From contig JADHUF010000018.1 in the NCBI GenBank assembly GCA_016784625.1, forward strand, positions 1-17,620: DNA of 17,620 nucleotides, written 5' to 3'. A program made the translations under genes and the position numbers. This DNA is from Candidatus Nitrosopumilus sp. Its GTDB lineage: Archaea; Thermoproteota; Nitrososphaeria; Nitrososphaerales; Nitrosopumilaceae. A model generated the notes under the pieces. The model saw nothing but the letters and a program-made list of their open reading frames with translations. It was not told the DNA's origin and did not search any database. Every line of letters begins with the position of its first letter. Positions within the stretch are counted from its first letter, which is position 1. Shown here piece after piece: positions 1-7,170 of this stretch.

Positions 1-262
1 CTGGAGGTTGTGCTGTAGTCTCAGCTGGTTTTGGAGCTTCTGGTTTTGGTTCTGCGGGTTTAGTTTCAGCTGGTTTTACTTCAGCAGGTTTTGGCTCTGC
101 TGGTTTAGTTTCAGCTGGTTTTACTTCAGCAGGTTTTGGCTCTGCTGGTTTAGTTTCAGCTGGTTTGGATTCTAGCTGTGTAGAAAGTTGATTTAGTTTT
201 GCTTCTAATTCGGCAATCTTGTTTTCAAGATCTTTTTTAGTTGGCTTTTTAGCAGCTACCAT
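1..262 (-). CDS. Lys/Pro/Ala/Glu-repeat protein with N-terminal coiled coil, 3' end outside window
   Basis: I do not recognise this gene. It reads on the minus strand from ATG at 262-260 and is still open at base 1, so at least 87 residues are present and the C-terminus is missing. Residues 1-9 are basic (MVAAKKPTK). Residues 10-33 form a heptad-like Leu/Ile helix (DLENKIAELEAKL), probably a short coiled coil. From about residue 34 the chain is a low-complexity run of KPAE units, with the 15-residue period KPAETKPAEPKPAEV. There is no signal peptide or membrane segment in the visible part. A TATA-like box at 286-293 lies about 26 bp before the ATG, which fits a leaderless mRNA and supports this start. 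Such Pro/Ala/Lys/Glu linkers usually act as extended spacers between folded domains, so a folded C-terminal domain may lie beyond the edge. The role is unknown. Confidence 0.7.
   Translation of the reverse strand, partial: MVAAKKPTKKDLENKIAELEAKLNQLSTQLESKPAETKPAEPKPAEVKPAETKPAEPKPAEVKPAETKPAEPKPEAPKPAETTAQPP
41..165. repeat. 45-bp tandem repeat inside the KPAE-rich gene
   Basis: Bases 61-105 and 106-150 are identical over all 45 positions. A partial copy follows at 151-165, and 41-60 matches the end of the unit with 3 differences. On the minus strand the unit encodes 15 residues (KPAETKPAEPKPAEV). Identity at synonymous positions points to recent duplication or ongoing slippage rather than selection on the protein alone. 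Copy number may vary between strains. Confidence 0.9.
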
Positions 263-285
263 TAATTTGAATGAAGAATCTGGGG

Positions 286-293
286 TTTATGTA
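286..293 (-). promoter_or_regulatory. TATA-like box for the KPAE-repeat gene
   Basis: On the minus strand the sequence reads ACATAAAC, centred about 27 bp before the ATG at 262. This is the archaeal spacing from TATA box to transcription start, and it predicts a leaderless mRNA. Confidence 0.45.
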
Positions 294-330
294 CATTTGG
301 GTTGATTACCGTAAACCAAACTTGATCAAG

Positions 331-338
331 TTTTATAT
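331..338 (+). promoter_or_regulatory. TATA-like box for the small Cys/His protein gene
   Basis: The octamer TTTTATAT is centred about 27 bp before the ATG at 362. It predicts transcription starting on that ATG and so argues for 362 over the in-frame GTG at 353. Confidence 0.5.
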
Positions 339-361
339 GCACAGATGACATAGTGGTTCTA

Positions 362-736
362 ATGGACGACTTTGAAAAAGAATATCCGGAATTTGACTGG
401 AAGAATACCCCAGCATACAAACATCCTGGAGGCAAAGATTGTCCATGTCCAAAACATGAATACATCAGAGAACAGATTAATTTTACAAAACAAGTAAATC
501 AAAAAGGAAAAGAGGCATCCAGAGTTACACTAAAGTTTTGTCCCGATCATTACAGAGTATACATGGAGGAGGTAATTCCTGCAATGCCATTAAAATACAA
601 AATTCTAACAAAGATTGCTCTAAAAATTGGAGCAATTCAAGTTGAACAATTAAAGTACATGGAATCAGAATTATGTTTTTACTGCAAGTTTGGATCTGGT
701 GGTCATGACAAAAAGACTGAATTGCCTCCAATGTGA
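362..736 (+). CDS. Conserved-looking small Cys/His-rich protein, putative metal binding
   Basis: I do not recognise the family. The protein has 124 residues and no signal peptide. Possible metal ligands fall in three groups: C27, C29 and H32 (CPCPKH), C60 and H63 (CPDH), and C105, C108 and H115 (CFYC...GGH). Their spacing suggests one or two zinc sites built from segments distant in sequence. Between them lies an amphipathic helical stretch at about 64-102. An in-frame GTG at 353 would add MVL, but a TATA-like box at 331-338 sits the right distance from the ATG at 362 for a leaderless transcript, so 362 is preferred. The gene is divergent from the KPAE-repeat gene and converges on a second Cys-rich small gene with a single base between the stops. 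Zinc binding is inferred from residue pattern only. Confidence 0.65.
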   Translation: MDDFEKEYPEFDWKNTPAYKHPGGKDCPCPKHEYIREQINFTKQVNQKGKEASRVTLKFCPDHYRVYMEEVIPAMPLKYKILTKIALKIGAIQVEQLKYMESELCFYCKFGSGGHDKKTELPPM

Positions 737-737
737 T

Positions 738-968
738 TTATTCAGGGCTTAGCAAAATTTTTGGTTTGTTTGGAGTATCATGATGACATCGCTTTCCACA
801 TAAAGGACATTGTTTTCTGTCAAGAAATATGCATTGGCAGATATGAGAATCAAGGTATGATTTAGCAGGTTGATTTGCTTCACCTGTTCCATTACAAAAT
901 GGACATTGAGAACCAAGTAATTCTATTGTTCCATTTCCCTTACAAACTACACATTTCTCATCAGCCAA
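738..968 (-). CDS. Small DnaJ-type zinc-finger protein
   Basis: This 76-residue protein has two copies of the DnaJ central-domain signature CxxCxGxG: C6-V-V-C9-K-G-N-G and C22-P-F-C25-N-G-T-G. These resemble one zinc-binding hairpin of DnaJ cut out of its usual context. A second Cys/His group follows: C44, C46, C54, C57 (CPLC), C61, H62 and H63. There is no J domain and no substrate-binding domain, so it is not a DnaJ cochaperone itself. Such stand-alone proteins are often annotated as DnaJ-like zinc-finger or molecular chaperone-like proteins of unknown function. The start is TTG at 968: an in-frame TAG lies four codons upstream, there is no later Met, and a TATA-like box at 991-998 puts transcription on this TTG. 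The stop lies one base from that of the convergent plus-strand gene. Confidence 0.7.
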   Translation of the reverse strand: MADEKCVVCKGNGTIELLGSQCPFCNGTGEANQPAKSYLDSHICQCIFLDRKQCPLCGKRCHHDTPNKPKILLSPE

Positions 969-990
969 TACTTTTTCCTATGAATGAGAA

Positions 991-998
991 CTAAAATA
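991..998 (-). promoter_or_regulatory. TATA-like box for the DnaJ-type zinc-finger gene
   Basis: The minus strand reads TATTTTAG, centred about 26 bp before the TTG at 968. It supports a leaderless mRNA beginning at that unusual start codon. Confidence 0.4.
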
Positions 999-1044
999 CA
1001 TTTGTTAAAAAAATGTAAAACCTACTCTCTAAAAACCCAGTTAA

Positions 1045-1052
1045 GCTTATAC
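1045..1052 (+). promoter_or_regulatory. TATA-like box for the UbiD-family gene
   Basis: The octamer GCTTATAC is centred about 26 bp before the GTG at 1075. This is consistent with leaderless transcription and supports GTG as the start codon. Confidence 0.5.
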
Positions 1053-1074
1053 TTGAATTAACTTCAGACCCAAT

Positions 1075-2517
1075 GTGCCAATTGAAGATATCCATGAATT
1101 AATTGCAGTACTTGAAAAGAATGGAGAGTTAAAGAGAATCAAAACTGAAGTGGATTCTAATTTAGAAATTGCAGAGATACTAAGAAGAGAAATGTATTCC
1201 AACGGGTCTGCAATTCTTTTTGAAAATGTCAAAGGATATGACATGCCAGTTTTAGGAAATGCATTTGGGTCAATGAAAAGATTGGAGATTGGACTTGAGA
1301 TGACAGACTTTACTGAAATTGGTAAACGTATTGCAGATATGACTAAGATGTATGTTCCATCAGGTTTACTAAATAAAATAAAAAAACTTCCAGAACTATC
1401 AAAGATGACAGCATCATTTCCTAAATCAGAAACAAGTGGGCCTGTAACTGAAATAACATCAAGTGATGCATCTTTTGATGATTTACCAATTTTAAAGTCA
1501 TGGCCTAATGATGCTGGTCGATTTATTACTCTAGGATTAGTTGCTACAAAACATCCAGAAACAGGAGTAAGAAATCTAGGAGTGTATAGAATGCAGATAG
1601 TTGATAAAACTCATGCATTGATGCACTGGCAAAAACACAAGAGGGGAGCTCACCATGGAGATATTTCAAAAGACAAAGGAGAGAAAATTCCAACTGCAAT
1701 AATTATTGGTGGAGAACCTGCAACGATATTTTCATCAATTGCACCAGTACCAGAAGGACTAGACAAGTATCTGTTTGCAGGAATTACAAGGAAGGAAGGA
1801 ATCAAAACTGTAAAATGCAAAACAATTGATTTGGATGTTCCAGCAAATGCAGAGATTGTATTAGAAGGATATGTAGACCCAGCAGACATTAGAGAGGAAG
1901 GTCCATTTGGAGATCATACAGGATACTATACACCAGTCGAACCATACCCAACATTCACACTAACAGGAATCATGAGAAGAAAAGACCCAATCTATGTAAC
2001 AACTGTTGTGGGAAAGCCAATTCTTGAGGATGCATATATTGGAAAAGTTATCGAACGATCATTTTTGCCATTAATTCAGATGTTCCATCCAGAAGTAGTT
2101 GATTTCAACATGCCATCAGCAGGGTGGTTCCAAGGATTTGCAATTATTTCAATCAAAAAGAGATACCCAGGTCAAGCAAAGAAAGTGATGATGGGATTAT
2201 GGGGAATGGGTCAACTCTCACTAACAAAGATGCTAGTGGTAGTAGATGAAGATGTCAACATACATGACATGAATGATGTTATTTGGGCAGTCACTACAAG
2301 AGCAGATGCTGCAAGAGATACAATAATTATCAACAACACACCAACTGATACTCTTGATCCTGCATCTCCACTTGTCAACTTGGGTTCTAAGATGGGAATT
2401 GATGCAACTCAAAAAACAAAAGAAGAAGGATATGAAAGAGAAATTCAGCAACTAGTAAAAGTTGATGATGAAACAAAAAATCTAGTAGATTCCAAGTGGT
2501 TTGATTATGGACTATAA
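1075..2517 (+). CDS. UbiD-family (prenylated-FMN) decarboxylase, possible menaquinone-pathway MqnL
   Basis: The 480-residue length is normal for UbiD, the non-oxidative aromatic or acrylic acid decarboxylases that use prenylated FMN supplied by UbiX. The most telling segment is EEGPFGDHTGYYTP at about 274-287, a hallmark of the family. GVYRMQ at 169-174 places Arg172 where UbiD enzymes carry the conserved cofactor and substrate Arg. LEGYVDP near 263-269 and the C-terminal LDPASP segment also fit. The enzyme should be cytosolic. Its neighbour is mqnC, arranged tail to tail with a 6-bp overlap, so a role in decarboxylating the dihydroxynaphthoate intermediate of futalosine-derived menaquinone (MqnL) is likely. 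This is inference from context. No UbiX is in the window. The start is GTG at 1075, 26 bp after a TATA-like box. Another UbiD substrate cannot be excluded. Confidence 0.88.
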   Translation: MPIEDIHELIAVLEKNGELKRIKTEVDSNLEIAEILRREMYSNGSAILFENVKGYDMPVLGNAFGSMKRLEIGLEMTDFTEIGKRIADMTKMYVPSGLLNKIKKLPELSKMTASFPKSETSGPVTEITSSDASFDDLPILKSWPNDAGRFITLGLVATKHPETGVRNLGVYRMQIVDKTHALMHWQKHKRGAHHGDISKDKGEKIPTAIIIGGEPATIFSSIAPVPEGLDKYLFAGITRKEGIKTVKCKTIDLDVPANAEIVLEGYVDPADIREEGPFGDHTGYYTPVEPYPTFTLTGIMRRKDPIYVTTVVGKPILEDAYIGKVIERSFLPLIQMFHPEVVDFNMPSAGWFQGFAIISIKKRYPGQAKKVMMGLWGMGQLSLTKMLVVVDEDVNIHDMNDVIWAVTTRADAARDTIIINNTPTDTLDPASPLVNLGSKMGIDATQKTKEEGYEREIQQLVKVDDETKNLVDSKWFDYGL

Positions 2518-3630
2518 TGTACTAACAGGATTATAGAAATTATCTCTCTCTTCTACTTGATATCCAATCTGATTAATAGCGCCAATAATTATTTTGTCAG
2601 TTAGTTCAGTAGAACGAGCACCAGTACATGAAACGACTTCTTCGCCAATTAATGTACCACCAAAATCATCAGCACCATATTGCAAAGCAAGTTGAGCCAT
2701 ACCAACCCCATTTGTTAGCCATGAAGATTGAATGTGTGGGATTAAACCATCAAAAACTAATCTAGAGATTGCAATCATCTTTAAAAGTTGAACCCCACCA
2801 GTTCCATATTCAACTAATCCTTCTTCATGTATCAAAGTATTATTTGGTTCAAAATTCCATGGGATAAAAGCCATGAACCCTTTTGTTTTTTCTTGTAGTT
2901 TCACAATTTTAAAAAAGTGATCAACAATATCATTATTATTTTCTACATGTCCATACATCATAGTTGCAGAAGCTGGAAGACCAAGTGAATGTGCCTCATC
3001 CATGATTCTAATCCAATCATCACTGGAAATTTTCTTTGGACTGATAACATCTTTAACTGAATCAACTAATATTTCAGCTCCAGCGCCAGGTATTGATTGT
3101 AAACCAGAATCTTTGAGTCTTGCCAAGATTTCTTTTGTCGAGGATTTTTCAACTCTTGAAATCATATCAATTTCAGATGTAGATAATCCATGTACTCCAA
3201 TTTGAGGAAATTTATCGCGAATCATTTTAAAAGCATCTTCATAATACTCTATTGTCAAGTTTGGATTATGTCCACCCTGAATCAAAACTTGACGGATCTT
3301 AAACATATCCCATGAAGTCTTTACTCGAGATTCAATTTCATCAAGGGTTAATGTGTAAGCGTCTTCAGCACCTGGAGATCGATAAAATGCACAAAACTTG
3401 CAATCAGTGATACACACGTTGGTATAATTCAAAATAATATTATTTACAAAAGATGCTTTTTTGCCAAATTGTTTTCTTGTTAGATGTCCAGAAACAAGCC
3501 CCATAAGATGAACATCATCAGACTCTAAGAGCCTCATACAATCTTCCGGTCCGGGTCTTTGACCATTAAGGGAGTTTTCTAAAATATCTTTGATATTGCT
3601 TTTTTGTATCTGTTCAGTAGTTTGGCTCAA
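2512..3630 (-). CDS. mqnC: Radical-SAM dehypoxanthine futalosine cyclase (MqnC)
   Basis: MqnC cyclises dehypoxanthine futalosine in the futalosine route from chorismate to menaquinone. The 372-residue protein has the radical-SAM cluster motif C73-I-T-D-C77-K-F-C80 within NYTNVCITDCKFCAFYR, the form typical of MqnC and distinct from that of MqnE. Further family signatures are IQGGHNP (about 117-123), HGLSTSEI (about 146-153), IPGAGAEIL (about 180-188) and MYGHVE. CofG/CofH and MqnE are relatives, but the CAFYR and GAGAEIL blocks favour MqnC. The only start fitting the full length is TTG at 3630: in-frame stops lie immediately upstream, and a TATA-like box at 3655-3662 is 28 bp away. The last codons overlap those of the convergent UbiD-like gene, its likely pathway partner. 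The product of the route would be the respiratory quinone. Confidence 0.9.
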   Translation of the reverse strand: MSQTTEQIQKSNIKDILENSLNGQRPGPEDCMRLLESDDVHLMGLVSGHLTRKQFGKKASFVNNIILNYTNVCITDCKFCAFYRSPGAEDAYTLTLDEIESRVKTSWDMFKIRQVLIQGGHNPNLTIEYYEDAFKMIRDKFPQIGVHGLSTSEIDMISRVEKSSTKEILARLKDSGLQSIPGAGAEILVDSVKDVISPKKISSDDWIRIMDEAHSLGLPASATMMYGHVENNNDIVDHFFKIVKLQEKTKGFMAFIPWNFEPNNTLIHEEGLVEYGTGGVQLLKMIAISRLVFDGLIPHIQSSWLTNGVGMAQLALQYGADDFGGTLIGEEVVSCTGARSTELTDKIIIGAINQIGYQVEERDNFYNPVSTL

Positions 3631-3654
3631 TTACTATTCATCTTTTTTAATTTC

Positions 3655-3662
3655 TATTTAAT
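3655..3662 (-). promoter_or_regulatory. TATA-like box for mqnC
   Basis: The minus strand reads ATTAAATA, centred about 28 bp before the TTG at 3630. It supports that start and a nearly leaderless mRNA. Confidence 0.4.
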
Positions 3663-3727
3663 TCTTGATAGAAAAAATAAACAAGAAGAGAATGGAATTC
3701 AAGGAGTGATTTGTGCTCAATTTCAGA

Positions 3728-3741
3728 TGAACCTGAGTTCA
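3728..3741. promoter_or_regulatory. Inverted repeat upstream of the shikimate operon promoter
   Basis: TGAAC and GTTCA flank the tetramer CTGA, giving a perfect 5-bp dyad that ends about 13 bp before the TATA-like box at 3755-3762. This position would suit an activator or repressor site for the aromatic operon. The arms are short, so chance is a real possibility. Confidence 0.25.
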
Positions 3742-3754
3742 ATGATTCACGTTA

Positions 3755-3762
3755 TTTTTAAG
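3755..3762 (+). promoter_or_regulatory. TATA-like box of the shikimate operon
   Basis: The octamer TTTTTAAG is centred about 29 bp before the ATG at 3788. It predicts a start of transcription a few bases before the ATG, giving a leaderless or nearly leaderless operon mRNA. Confidence 0.45.
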
Positions 3763-3787
3763 TAGGGTACAAAAGTGAGATCAACAC

Positions 3788-4570
3788 ATGGTATCAGGTA
3801 ATCAAATTAGACTTAATCGAATTCTCAAAAAAGGAAGAATGCTTTGCATTCCAATGGATCATGGGATTTCAAACGGACCTATTGAAGGTCTTGAAGATCC
3901 TGCATCTATGATTTACAAATGTGAGTCACATGGTCTTACAAGTGTAATAATTAACAAAGGAATTCTCAAAACATTACCTAAACCAACTAGAATTGGAATT
4001 TTAGTTCATTTTTCAAGTAGTACAATATTATCACAATCACCTAATCGCAAGATGTTAACTGGTACAGTAAAAGAAGCTGTAGCATTGGGAGCAGATGGTG
4101 TTTCATTACACATCAACATTGGAGGTAAAGAAGAACCAGAAATGTTAGAACAACTTGGAATGACTGCTGATCAATGTCACAGGTGGGGAATGCCACTTTT
4201 AGCAATGATGTATCCAAGAGGTGAAAACATTAAAGATCCACACGATCCTGAAATTGTTGCACATGTTGCAAGAATTGGAGCAGAATGTGGGGCAGATATT
4301 GTTAAAACACTATACACAGGAGATGTAGATTCCTTTACAAAAATTGTAAAGAGTACACCAGTTCCAATTGTCATCGCTGGTGGACCTAAAGCAAAAACAG
4401 ATTTAGATATTCTTCAAATGACTGAAGATGCAATGACTGCAGGAGCTAAAGGTGTTACATATGGCAGAAATATCTTTGCACATAAAACACCTGAAAAAAT
4501 GGTAGCAGCATTAGCTGAAATAATTTTCAGGAAAGGAACAGCAAAGGAAGCATTGAAGAAAATTGAGTAA
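3788..4570 (+). CDS. aroA': 2-amino-3,7-dideoxy-D-threo-hept-6-ulosonate (ADH) synthase
   Basis: This enzyme replaces DAHP synthase in many archaea. It is a class I aldolase-like enzyme that transfers a unit from 6-deoxy-5-ketofructose-1-phosphate to aspartate semialdehyde, making ADH. The 260-residue protein has the family's active-site layout: D24 in [12 protein letters not shown]142 in MMYPRG, and the Schiff-base lysine K173 in [10 protein letters not shown] phosphate-binding IAGGPK (196-201) and GVTYGRNIF (222-230) close the barrel. These correspond to the catalytic Asp, Tyr and Lys described for the Methanocaldococcus enzyme MJ0400. It resembles fructose-bisphosphate aldolase class I, but the immediate coupling to DHQ synthase II settles the assignment. 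It is the first gene of the shikimate operon, with a TATA-like box 29 bp upstream. Its last 8 bases overlap the next gene. Confidence 0.93.
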   Translation: MVSGNQIRLNRILKKGRMLCIPMDHGISNGPIEGLEDPASMIYKCESHGLTSVIINKGILKTLPKPTRIGILVHFSSSTILSQSPNRKMLTGTVKEAVALGADGVSLHINIGGKEEPEMLEQLGMTADQCHRWGMPLLAMMYPRGENIKDPHDPEIVAHVARIGAECGADIVKTLYTGDVDSFTKIVKSTPVPIVIAGGPKAKTDLDILQMTEDAMTAGAKGVTYGRNIFAHKTPEKMVAALAEIIFRKGTAKEALKKIE

Positions 4571-5624
4571 AACAAGAGAATTAATAATTTCACCCAAAGT
4601 ATCTCAAGCGCAATTAACCAAATTCCTTCCTCAATTAGAAGATGAAGGAATCAAAATGATATACATTGATCCTAAAAAACTAGGCAAGAAAAAAACAAAA
4701 TTGCAAACAGTTTTCCCTTCAAATGCTGCAAAATATGTAGTTCTTGAAAAAGAAGGAGCAATCAAGCCAAAAGGCAAGAAAATAGGAATGAAATTTCAAG
4801 TATTATCAAATTCAGATATTGAAAATATTCTTTCAATTGCAAAGAAAGGATTAGATTTTGTCATAGTTGAAGTGAAAGATTGGAAAATAATTCCATTAGA
4901 AAACATTATTGCTAAACTCCATAAAATACACACCAAAATTTTTGCAGTTGCAAGAACACCTGAAGAAGTAAGAAAAATGTTTTCAATTTTAGAGGTAGGA
5001 GTTGATGGAGTAATTTTCAGCACATCATCAATTAATGAAGTAAGAGAGACTATGGTATACCTAGGAACCAGAAGTTTTGAGATGGAATCTGCAAAGATTA
5101 TCGAGATAAAAGAAGTTGGTGACGGTGAACGAGTTTGTGTAGATACAGCATCAATGCTTCACAAAGGGGAAGGAATGTTAATTGGAAGTAGATCAAACTT
5201 TTTGTTTCTAGTTCATAATGAATCAGTAGGATCATCATTTACATCTCCAAGACCATTTAGAGTAAATGCAGGTGCAGTTCATTGCTATACTCTTTCACCA
5301 GATGGAACAACTAACTATCTATCGGAAGTAGAGACAGGTTCTGAAGTGTTAATTCTTAATGCTAAAGGAAAAGCAAGAAGAGCAACAGTTGGAAGATCAA
5401 AGATCGAACGAAGACCAATGTTAATGATTAAAGCGTCTGTGAAAGGAGAAATAGGCGGAATTATTGCGCAAGATGCAGAAACAATTCGTTTTGTGAAATC
5501 AAATGGAGAATTAGTATCAGTTACACATCTAAAGAAAGGTGATACAGTTATGGTACATGTAAAACCTGCTACGGGTAGACATTTCGGAATGGAAGTTTCA
5601 GACGAATACATATTAGAAAAATAA
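4563..5624 (+). CDS. aroB': 3-dehydroquinate synthase II (archaeal type)
   Basis: It converts ADH to 3-dehydroquinate by oxidative deamination and cyclisation with NAD+, and is unrelated to bacterial AroB. The 353 residues match the archaeal family (MJ1249-like). Recognisable blocks are GDGERVCVDTASML with GEGMLIGS (about 187-209), PFRVNAGAVHCYTL (about 231-244), the GEIGGIIAQDAETI segment (about 295-308) and the C-terminal TGRHFG (337-342). The N-terminal third is the Rossmann-like part, with FVIVEVKDWKIIPLENII near 99-116. The start is TTG at 4563, overlapping the ADH synthase stop by 8 bp, so translation is probably coupled. No better in-frame ATG exists near the conserved N-terminus. The next gene starts one base after the stop. 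Confidence 0.93.
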   Translation: MSKTRELIISPKVSQAQLTKFLPQLEDEGIKMIYIDPKKLGKKKTKLQTVFPSNAAKYVVLEKEGAIKPKGKKIGMKFQVLSNSDIENILSIAKKGLDFVIVEVKDWKIIPLENIIAKLHKIHTKIFAVARTPEEVRKMFSILEVGVDGVIFSTSSINEVRETMVYLGTRSFEMESAKIIEIKEVGDGERVCVDTASMLHKGEGMLIGSRSNFLFLVHNESVGSSFTSPRPFRVNAGAVHCYTLSPDGTTNYLSEVETGSEVLILNAKGKARRATVGRSKIERRPMLMIKASVKGEIGGIIAQDAETIRFVKSNGELVSVTHLKKGDTVMVHVKPATGRHFGMEVSDEYILEK

Positions 5625-5625
5625 A

Positions 5626-6297
5626 ATGAAATACAAAACTTGTGTATCTATTGCAGAAAAAACACCATACAAAATAAAACAAACATTAAAAATTGCACTA
5701 AAAAAATCAGATTATGTTGAAGTAAGATTAGATTTTTTAAAAATTGAGCAAATCCCAGAAGCATTAGAAATAATTAAAAAAGATCTAAACAAAATTGTAT
5801 GTACACTACGACCAAAAACTGAAGGAGGTAAATTTTTAGGAAATGAAAAGGAAAGAATTGCAATTCTGAAACTAATTGCAGAGTATAATCCGTTCTTATT
5901 GGATATAGAATTCAATACATTAAAGAAAAATTCATTGTTAAGAAAATATCTAAAATCAACAAAGACAAAATTACTTGTATCATGGCATGACTTTAAAAAA
6001 ACACCAAGTTCTACAGAATTAAAAAAAAAAATGAACCAAATGAGCAAGCTCTCATCTAATGTAAAAATTGTCAGTACTGCAAAAACAACTAATGATGCAA
6101 ATAGAATGCTAGAGTTGTATAGCAAAAAAGGAAATAATAATCTGATATCATTTGCAATGGGTGATTTTGGCAGAATTTCAAGAATTTTGTGCCTATATTT
6201 GGGCAGTCCATACACATACGTCTCATTAGGAAAGGCAATTGCCCCTGGTCAGTTTAGTGTTGATGAAGTAAAAAAAATTACAAATCTGAAAAAATAA
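5626..6297 (+). CDS. aroD: 3-dehydroquinate dehydratase, type I
   Basis: Type I dehydroquinase removes water from 3-dehydroquinate through a Schiff base. The 223-residue protein is the usual single-domain length. The catalytic pair is visible: H121 in SWHDF and the Schiff-base lysine K147 in VKIVSTA. Substrate-binding residues are E32 and R34 in VEVRLDF, R62 in TLRPKTEGG, R186 in GRISRI, and Q209 in APGQFS. It begins with an ATG one base after the DHQ synthase stop, so it is co-transcribed. A 51-bp gap follows before aroE, the largest spacing inside the first half of the cluster. Confidence 0.95.
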   Translation: MKYKTCVSIAEKTPYKIKQTLKIALKKSDYVEVRLDFLKIEQIPEALEIIKKDLNKIVCTLRPKTEGGKFLGNEKERIAILKLIAEYNPFLLDIEFNTLKKNSLLRKYLKSTKTKLLVSWHDFKKTPSSTELKKKMNQMSKLSSNVKIVSTAKTTNDANRMLELYSKKGNNNLISFAMGDFGRISRILCLYLGSPYTYVSLGKAIAPGQFSVDEVKKITNLKK

Positions 6298-6316
6298 GCA
6301 GATTATCAATTGAGAG

Positions 6317-6323
6317 TTTAAAT
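6317..6323 (+). promoter_or_regulatory. Possible internal TATA-like box ahead of aroE
   Basis: TTTAAAT lies in the 51-bp aroD-aroE gap and is centred about 29 bp before the aroE ATG. The spacing resembles other promoters in the window, so aroE-aroK-aroA may also be transcribed separately from the upstream genes. AT-rich chance matches are common, so the call is weak. Confidence 0.3.
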
Positions 6324-6348
6324 CAATCATATAACTCAGAAAAATAAG

Positions 6349-7170
6349 ATGGGAAAAACATTTGCAGTAATTGGAGATCCAATTGATCATTCACTATCAC
6401 CAAATATTCATAGTGCAGCATTCAGAGATCTGAATCTAGATTGCGCATACATTGCATATAGAATTCCCAAAGGAGAATTAGAAGAAGGAATTGCAGGATT
6501 AAAAAAAATTAAGATTGATGGATTCAACATTACTATCCCTCATAAAGTTGAGATGATGAAATACCTGGATAAAATTGATGAATCATGTAGTTTGATTGGT
6601 GCAGTTAATACAGTAGTAAACAATGACGGTATCTTTAAAGGATACAATACAGATATGGATGGATTCTTAGAACCATTTAAGAAAAAGAAATTAAATATTG
6701 AAAATGCTAAAGTACTTCTTCTAGGAGCAGGAGGAGCTGCAAGAGCAATAGTTGCAGGTTTTGCAAAAGAGAAAGCAAAAAGCATAACAATTGCAAACAG
6801 AACACTAGAAAACGCAAATAATCTTTCAGAGTTTGCAAAAAAAATAGGATTAGATACTAATGCAATTAATATTGAAGATGTTAATGATTCTGTAAAAAAT
6901 TATGACATCATAGTTAATGCTACATCAGTAGGTCTAAAGAATGAACCAAGCCCAATTTCTTTAGAAGGTATTAATGAAAAAACAATTGTTTATGATATTG
7001 TATACATGCCAATGAATACAGATTTTATCAAAAAAGCAAAAGCAGAGGGAGCAATTATTATTTTTGGATATGAGATGCTTTTAGGTCAAGCAGTAAGATC
7101 ATTTGAGATTTGGCATGGTATGGAAGCACCTTATAATGCAATGAAAAAAGCATTGTTAGGAGGATTCTGA
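6349..7170 (+). CDS. aroE: Shikimate 5-dehydrogenase
   Basis: It reduces 3-dehydroshikimate to shikimate, normally with NADPH. The 273-residue length is typical. The substrate domain carries DHSLSP (13-18), NITIPHK with catalytic K66, NT at 87-88, and D102 in NTDMDG. The Rossmann domain shows GAGGAAR at 126-132 and NRT at 150-152; the NRT motif favours NADP(H). The C-terminal MLLGQAVRSFEIWHG block is also a family hallmark. The stop codon shares its A with the start of the kinase gene (TGATG), so translation of the two is coupled. A possible internal promoter precedes it. Confidence 0.95.
   Translation: MGKTFAVIGDPIDHSLSPNIHSAAFRDLNLDCAYIAYRIPKGELEEGIAGLKKIKIDGFNITIPHKVEMMKYLDKIDESCSLIGAVNTVVNNDGIFKGYNTDMDGFLEPFKKKKLNIENAKVLLLGAGGAARAIVAGFAKEKAKSITIANRTLENANNLSEFAKKIGLDTNAINIEDVNDSVKNYDIIVNATSVGLKNEPSPISLEGINEKTIVYDIVYMPMNTDFIKKAKAEGAIIIFGYEMLLGQAVRSFEIWHGMEAPYNAMKKALLGGF
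7158..7163 (+). promoter_or_regulatory. Strong Shine-Dalgarno for the shikimate kinase
   Basis: AGGAGG lies 6 bases before the ATG at 7170, inside the end of aroE. It is the clearest ribosome-binding site in the window and contrasts with the leaderless first genes of operons. It fixes the kinase start. Confidence 0.7.

Noticed and set aside
41..165. CRISPR-like repeat array
   Set aside because: The copies are directly adjacent with no spacers and keep one reading frame, so this is an in-gene tandem repeat.
353..361. GTG start at 353 for the small Cys/His protein
   Set aside because: The TATA-like box at 331-338 places the transcript start on the ATG at 362, so the three extra codons would not be in the mRNA.
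3690..3787. Possible box C/D guide RNA before the shikimate operon (GATGA and CTGA motifs)
   Set aside because: The C-like and D-like boxes are almost adjacent, leaving no room for a guide segment, so the matches look accidental.
5712..6215. 167-codon minus-strand frame opposite aroD, and similar long antisense frames
   Set aside because: These are shadows of strongly supported plus-strand genes and have low-complexity Phe/Ser/Ile-rich translations with no recognisable motifs.
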